DNA of 47,522 nt from CAZWVM01 sp964637705 (lineage in GTDB: Bacteria; UBA8481), in assembly GCA_964637705.1 (NCBI GenBank), contig CAZWVM010000004.1:1-47522 (forward strand), written 5' to 3'. Below the pieces are notes generated by a model. That model had not been told where the DNA came from and made no database searches. It worked only from the letters and a program-made list of their open reading frames with translations. The translations under genes and the position numbers were made by a program. This document shows positions 43,296 through 47,522 of the stretch, one piece after another (the first letter of the stretch is position 1; each line of letters begins with the position of its first letter).

Positions 43296-44480
43296 ATGGG
43301 TTCACTCGCGTTTCGTCGCGTTGCGTTTCTTCTCCTCTTCGTCATCTTGCCCACCTTGGCCCATGCCGGAACCTACGAGGACGTCGCTTTCACCGACGCG
43401 GAAGAGGCTGCGGTTCTCGCGATGGCCAACCAGGCCACGTTGGTTCAACTGACCACGGGGATGGGCCAGACCTCGACGGCCGCCAACAACGTCATCGCCG
43501 CGCGACCCATCGGCACCATGGCCCAGCTGGCCGCCGTCCCCTACGTGGGCACGGCCGCTCTCGGGAAGTTCAAGGCCTATGTGCCCACCTGGACCGGGTC
43601 GACCGCTCCGCCTCCGCCGCCCCCGCCGACTCCGACCGCGACGGGCGGCACGTATGACGGCGTCGTCTTCTCGGCGGCCGAGGAAGCGACCGCGGTCTCG
43701 ATCTGCAACACGGCCACGCTCGAGCAGGTCAAGGCCGGCGGGGTGACGGCGACGCCGGCGGGCATCCTCGTCAACAACCGTCCCTGGGCGAATTTGAAAG
43801 CCGTGGCGGACTTCAGCGGCATCGGCGCCTCCACCATGACGGCTCTCCGGAACATGGTGCCCTCCTGGAGCGGCACGGTGACGCCGCCGCCCCCTCCCCC
43901 CGCAACGACCGGCGGCACGTTCGACGGCGTGGTCTTCACGGCCGATGAGGAGGCCCGCGCGTTGGATATCTGCAACAAGGCGGGCTACTCGCAGATGAGC
44001 TCGATCACGGGCACGGCGCGGAACATCATCTACGACAGCCGCCCCTGGTCGAGCCTCGCGGCCGTCTCCGGCACCCCGAACATCGGCGCCACGGCCATGA
44101 AGGCTCTCAAGAACATGGCCGCGACCTGGACGATCGGGACCAGCGGGAGGATCGACACCGTCAGGATGCTCAAGACGTCGCCGCCGGCTCTCAATACGGG
44201 CGTGAGGATTCCCCGGTGCCGCATTGTCTCCGCGTCCGTGGGCGGCAACTACATCGTGATCGCCGACGCGACCGAGATGGACTACACGAATCCGACGAAC
44301 ACGATCAAGGCCTACGTGCCGTCGACGGCGCCCATCGCATCGACGGATCCGGTGCACCAGTGGTATCTCTCGAAGATGCAGGTCAGCGTCTACGCCACGT
44401 ATTTGGCGCTGCCGACGGGTTCCGGTGAGAAAAACCTCCGGTGGTCCAACGTCTTCTCGACGAAGGTGAACTTGCCCTAG
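43296..44480 (+). CDS. secreted protein with three ComEA-like helix-hairpin-helix units
   Basis: 394 residues from the ATG at 43296, with AAGGAG 8 nt upstream. Signal peptide to ~24 (FLLLFVILPTLAHA). Three ~75-residue units follow, each beginning GT(Y/F)(E/D)xVxFxxxEExxA and holding a ComEA-type HhH pair, best seen in unit 2 (NNRPWANLKAVADFSGIGAS). They are joined by proline-rich linkers with runs of seven and six Pro. Units 2 and 3 share an ICN motif with one Cys each. The C-terminal ~110 residues (VRIPRCRIVSASVGGNYIVI) are beta-rich and might be an OB-like fold. HhH pairs bind the DNA backbone without sequence preference, so extracellular DNA binding (uptake or matrix) is inferred. No comEC or pilus gene is nearby. 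Confidence 0.8.
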   Translation: MGSLAFRRVAFLLLFVILPTLAHAGTYEDVAFTDAEEAAVLAMANQATLVQLTTGMGQTSTAANNVIAARPIGTMAQLAAVPYVGTAALGKFKAYVPTWTGSTAPPPPPPPTPTATGGTYDGVVFSAAEEATAVSICNTATLEQVKAGGVTATPAGILVNNRPWANLKAVADFSGIGASTMTALRNMVPSWSGTVTPPPPPPATTGGTFDGVVFTADEEARALDICNKAGYSQMSSITGTARNIIYDSRPWSSLAAVSGTPNIGATAMKALKNMAATWTIGTSGRIDTVRMLKTSPPALNTGVRIPRCRIVSASVGGNYIVIADATEMDYTNPTNTIKAYVPSTAPIASTDPVHQWYLSKMQVSVYATYLALPTGSGEKNLRWSNVFSTKVNLP

Positions 44481-44514
44481 AGGGTCGCTCCCCGGCGGCG
44501 TCTCCATAGGCCTC

Positions 44515-44543
44515 TTCTCAGCGGGGCCGGGAGACCCTATGCT
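44515..44543 (+). promoter_or_regulatory. promoter of the Fur-family gene, leaderless type
   Basis: TTCTCA (44515-44520), 17 bp, TATGCT (44538-44543), 6 nt before the ATG at 44550. No SD. Confidence 0.4.
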
Positions 44544-44549
44544 AGTCGC

Positions 44550-44951
44550 ATGACCTTCGATCCCGGGATGCTCAAGCGAAGTGGGATCCGCCTGACCGAG
44601 CCCCGCCGGGCCGTCGCCGAATTCCTCTTCTCTACACGCTCACATTTCACGGCCGACGAGATCTGGCGCGCCGTGAGGAAGCGCATGCCCGCCATCGCCC
44701 GCGCGACCGTGTACAACACCCTCGACCTCCTGGTGCGCCAAGGCATGATGCGCCGGCAGGTCCTCAAGCCCGGCACCATCGTCTATGACCCGATGATGAC
44801 GCCCCACCACCACTTCATCGACGAGGAGACGGGGGAGATACACGACATCCCCTGGGATGACATCGAGGTCCGTCCTTCACGGCGCCTGAAAGGGGTCGAA
44901 TGGAAGGAGTATACCGTCGTGGTCCGGGGGAGACGGCGGCGGCCGCGATAG
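44550..44951 (+). CDS. Fur-family regulator, Irr/PerR-like, without cysteines
   Basis: 133 residues. The winged-helix domain has SGIRLTEPRRAVAEFL, HFTADEIW and recognition helix ARATVYNTLDLL (50-61). The dimerisation part keeps HHHFIDEETGEIHDI (His86-88, His98) but has no cysteine at all, so the structural Cys4 zinc site of PerR and Fur is missing. This matches the cysteine-free Irr-type subgroup, which senses iron or haem state and peroxide. katG follows 124 bp downstream on the same strand, with a matching palindrome in its promoter. The likely role is a repressor of katG relieved by oxidative stress or low iron. Confidence 0.88.
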   Translation: MTFDPGMLKRSGIRLTEPRRAVAEFLFSTRSHFTADEIWRAVRKRMPAIARATVYNTLDLLVRQGMMRRQVLKPGTIVYDPMMTPHHHFIDEETGEIHDIPWDDIEVRPSRRLKGVEWKEYTVVVRGRRRRPR

Positions 44952-45005
44952 GGGCGGCGCGGCAAAGGGGGTGGTGACGGGAACGCCTGGAAGAAGAAAA
45001 ACGAC

Positions 45006-45033
45006 TTGACCAAGTTTAGATAGAGTCTAAACT
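45006..45033 (+). promoter_or_regulatory. katG promoter with ICE/PerR-box-like operator
   Basis: A perfect 8-bp inverted repeat AGTTTAGA-N5-TCTAAACT lies at 45013-45033. It is close to the iron control element bound by Irr (TTTAGAA-N3-TTCTAAA). It sits between a -35 (TTGACC, 45006-45011) and a -10 (TAAACT, 45028-45033), so a bound repressor would cover the promoter. Confidence 0.75.
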
Positions 45034-45075
45034 GGACTGCGTGGTCGCACGTTCAAGATCGAGGAGGGCTATCTC

Positions 45076-47280
<2,205 letters not shown>

Positions 47281-47310
47281 TCCGGGTTTCGTTCACGGAA
47301 TGGGGCCTGG

Positions 47311-47344
47311 CGGCGCCCCGGGCCGATCCGGTCCCGGGGCGCCG
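47311..47344 (+). terminator. strong GC hairpin after katG
   Basis: A perfect 12-bp stem (CGGCGCCCCGGG and its complement) with a 10-nt loop begins 31 bp after the katG stop. There is no U-tract, so it is a hairpin-only or Rho-assisted terminator. From 47345 to the window end (178 bp) I see no gene or other signal. Confidence 0.55.
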
Positions 47345-47522
47345 TATCCTCTCGAATGGGGTCCTCATGGGACTTCGGGTGTCCTCCTGTCTCCTTGATT
47401 CCGATTCTCCTTCGGAGGGATTCGAGATCCGGCTGGCGGCGTAGGAACGCCTGTGCTTGGCGGCGCCAGGACGGCGCGTTTAGCCAGGGGCGGCGTGAAC
47501 CGGTGACCTGATGCATCGAGCC

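Noticed and set aside
44481..44538. Inverted repeat AGGGTC...GACCCT between the HhH and Fur genes as a terminator
   Set aside because: Arms pair only with bulges over a ~40-nt loop, and the right arm overlaps the -10 box of the Fur gene; no U-tract.

Overview
The window is about 47.5 kb of very GC-rich, gene-dense bacterial chromosome. It holds 35 recognisable protein genes, no RNA genes, no CRISPR array, no insertion sequence, and no gene-free stretch longer than 300 bases. Two features point to a Gram-negative, FCB-like or deep uncultured lineage (for example Eisenbacteria-, Krumholzibacteria-, Fibrobacter- or high-GC Elusimicrobia-like). One is a PorV/PorQ-type outer-membrane protein next to a giant surface protein with a FlgD-like/type-A sorting C-terminus. 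The other is the set of outer-membrane barrels, an RND pump and an AmpG-type transporter. The phylum is an inference; no marker gene that would settle it is present.

Layout. 1-9.7 kb: the end of a giant adhesin-like protein (26 tandem FN3/Ig-like repeats), translationally coupled to a PorV-like protein fused to a TolB-N/FlgO-like domain. 9.7-12 kb: a SHOCT membrane protein facing a motA-motB stator pair. 12-16.6 kb: a four-gene minus-strand operon (outer-membrane protein, AmpG-like permease, CNT nucleoside transporter, DedA). 16.6-16.7 kb: a small palindrome-ended element resembling a REP/MITE. 16.7-25.8 kb: a plus-strand run (RlmN-like rRNA methylase, hexapeptide acyltransferase, DPM1-like glycosyltransferase, zinc-ribbon methyltransferase, DUF2079 protein, membrane spermidine-synthase-like protein, GT39-like protein) that looks like an envelope glycan or lipid-modification cluster. 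25.8-28.6 kb: a minus-strand operon (CrcB fluoride channel, DUF190, GT2, radical SAM/SPASM). 28.7-35 kb: glgB, then an RND efflux adaptor and pump. 35-41 kb: a molybdate region on the minus strand (regulator-like Phd/MocA fusion, porin, modA, modB, modC, metallophosphoesterase lipoprotein). 41-43 kb: an alcohol dehydrogenase and a FUSC-like membrane protein. 43-44.5 kb: a secreted protein with three ComEA-like HhH units. 44.5-47.5 kb: a cysteine-free Irr/PerR-like Fur regulator followed by katG, with an ICE/PerR-like palindrome in the katG promoter.

The most unusual items are these. (1) A Phd/YefM antitoxin-type DNA-binding domain is fused to a MocA-like nucleotidyltransferase that has lost its metal-binding aspartates. 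It heads a molybdate-uptake operon and has a repeat-bearing operator candidate in its own promoter, so I infer a new type of molybdenum-responsive regulator. (2) The PorV-TolB-N fusion is coupled to the giant repeat protein. (3) At least eight genes show a recurring layout in which a -10-like TAnnnT box ends 6-9 nt before the ATG and no Shine-Dalgarno is present, which suggests widespread leaderless transcription. (4) The Irr-like regulator/katG pair carries an almost canonical ICE-type operator. (5) A secreted protein carries three HhH units.
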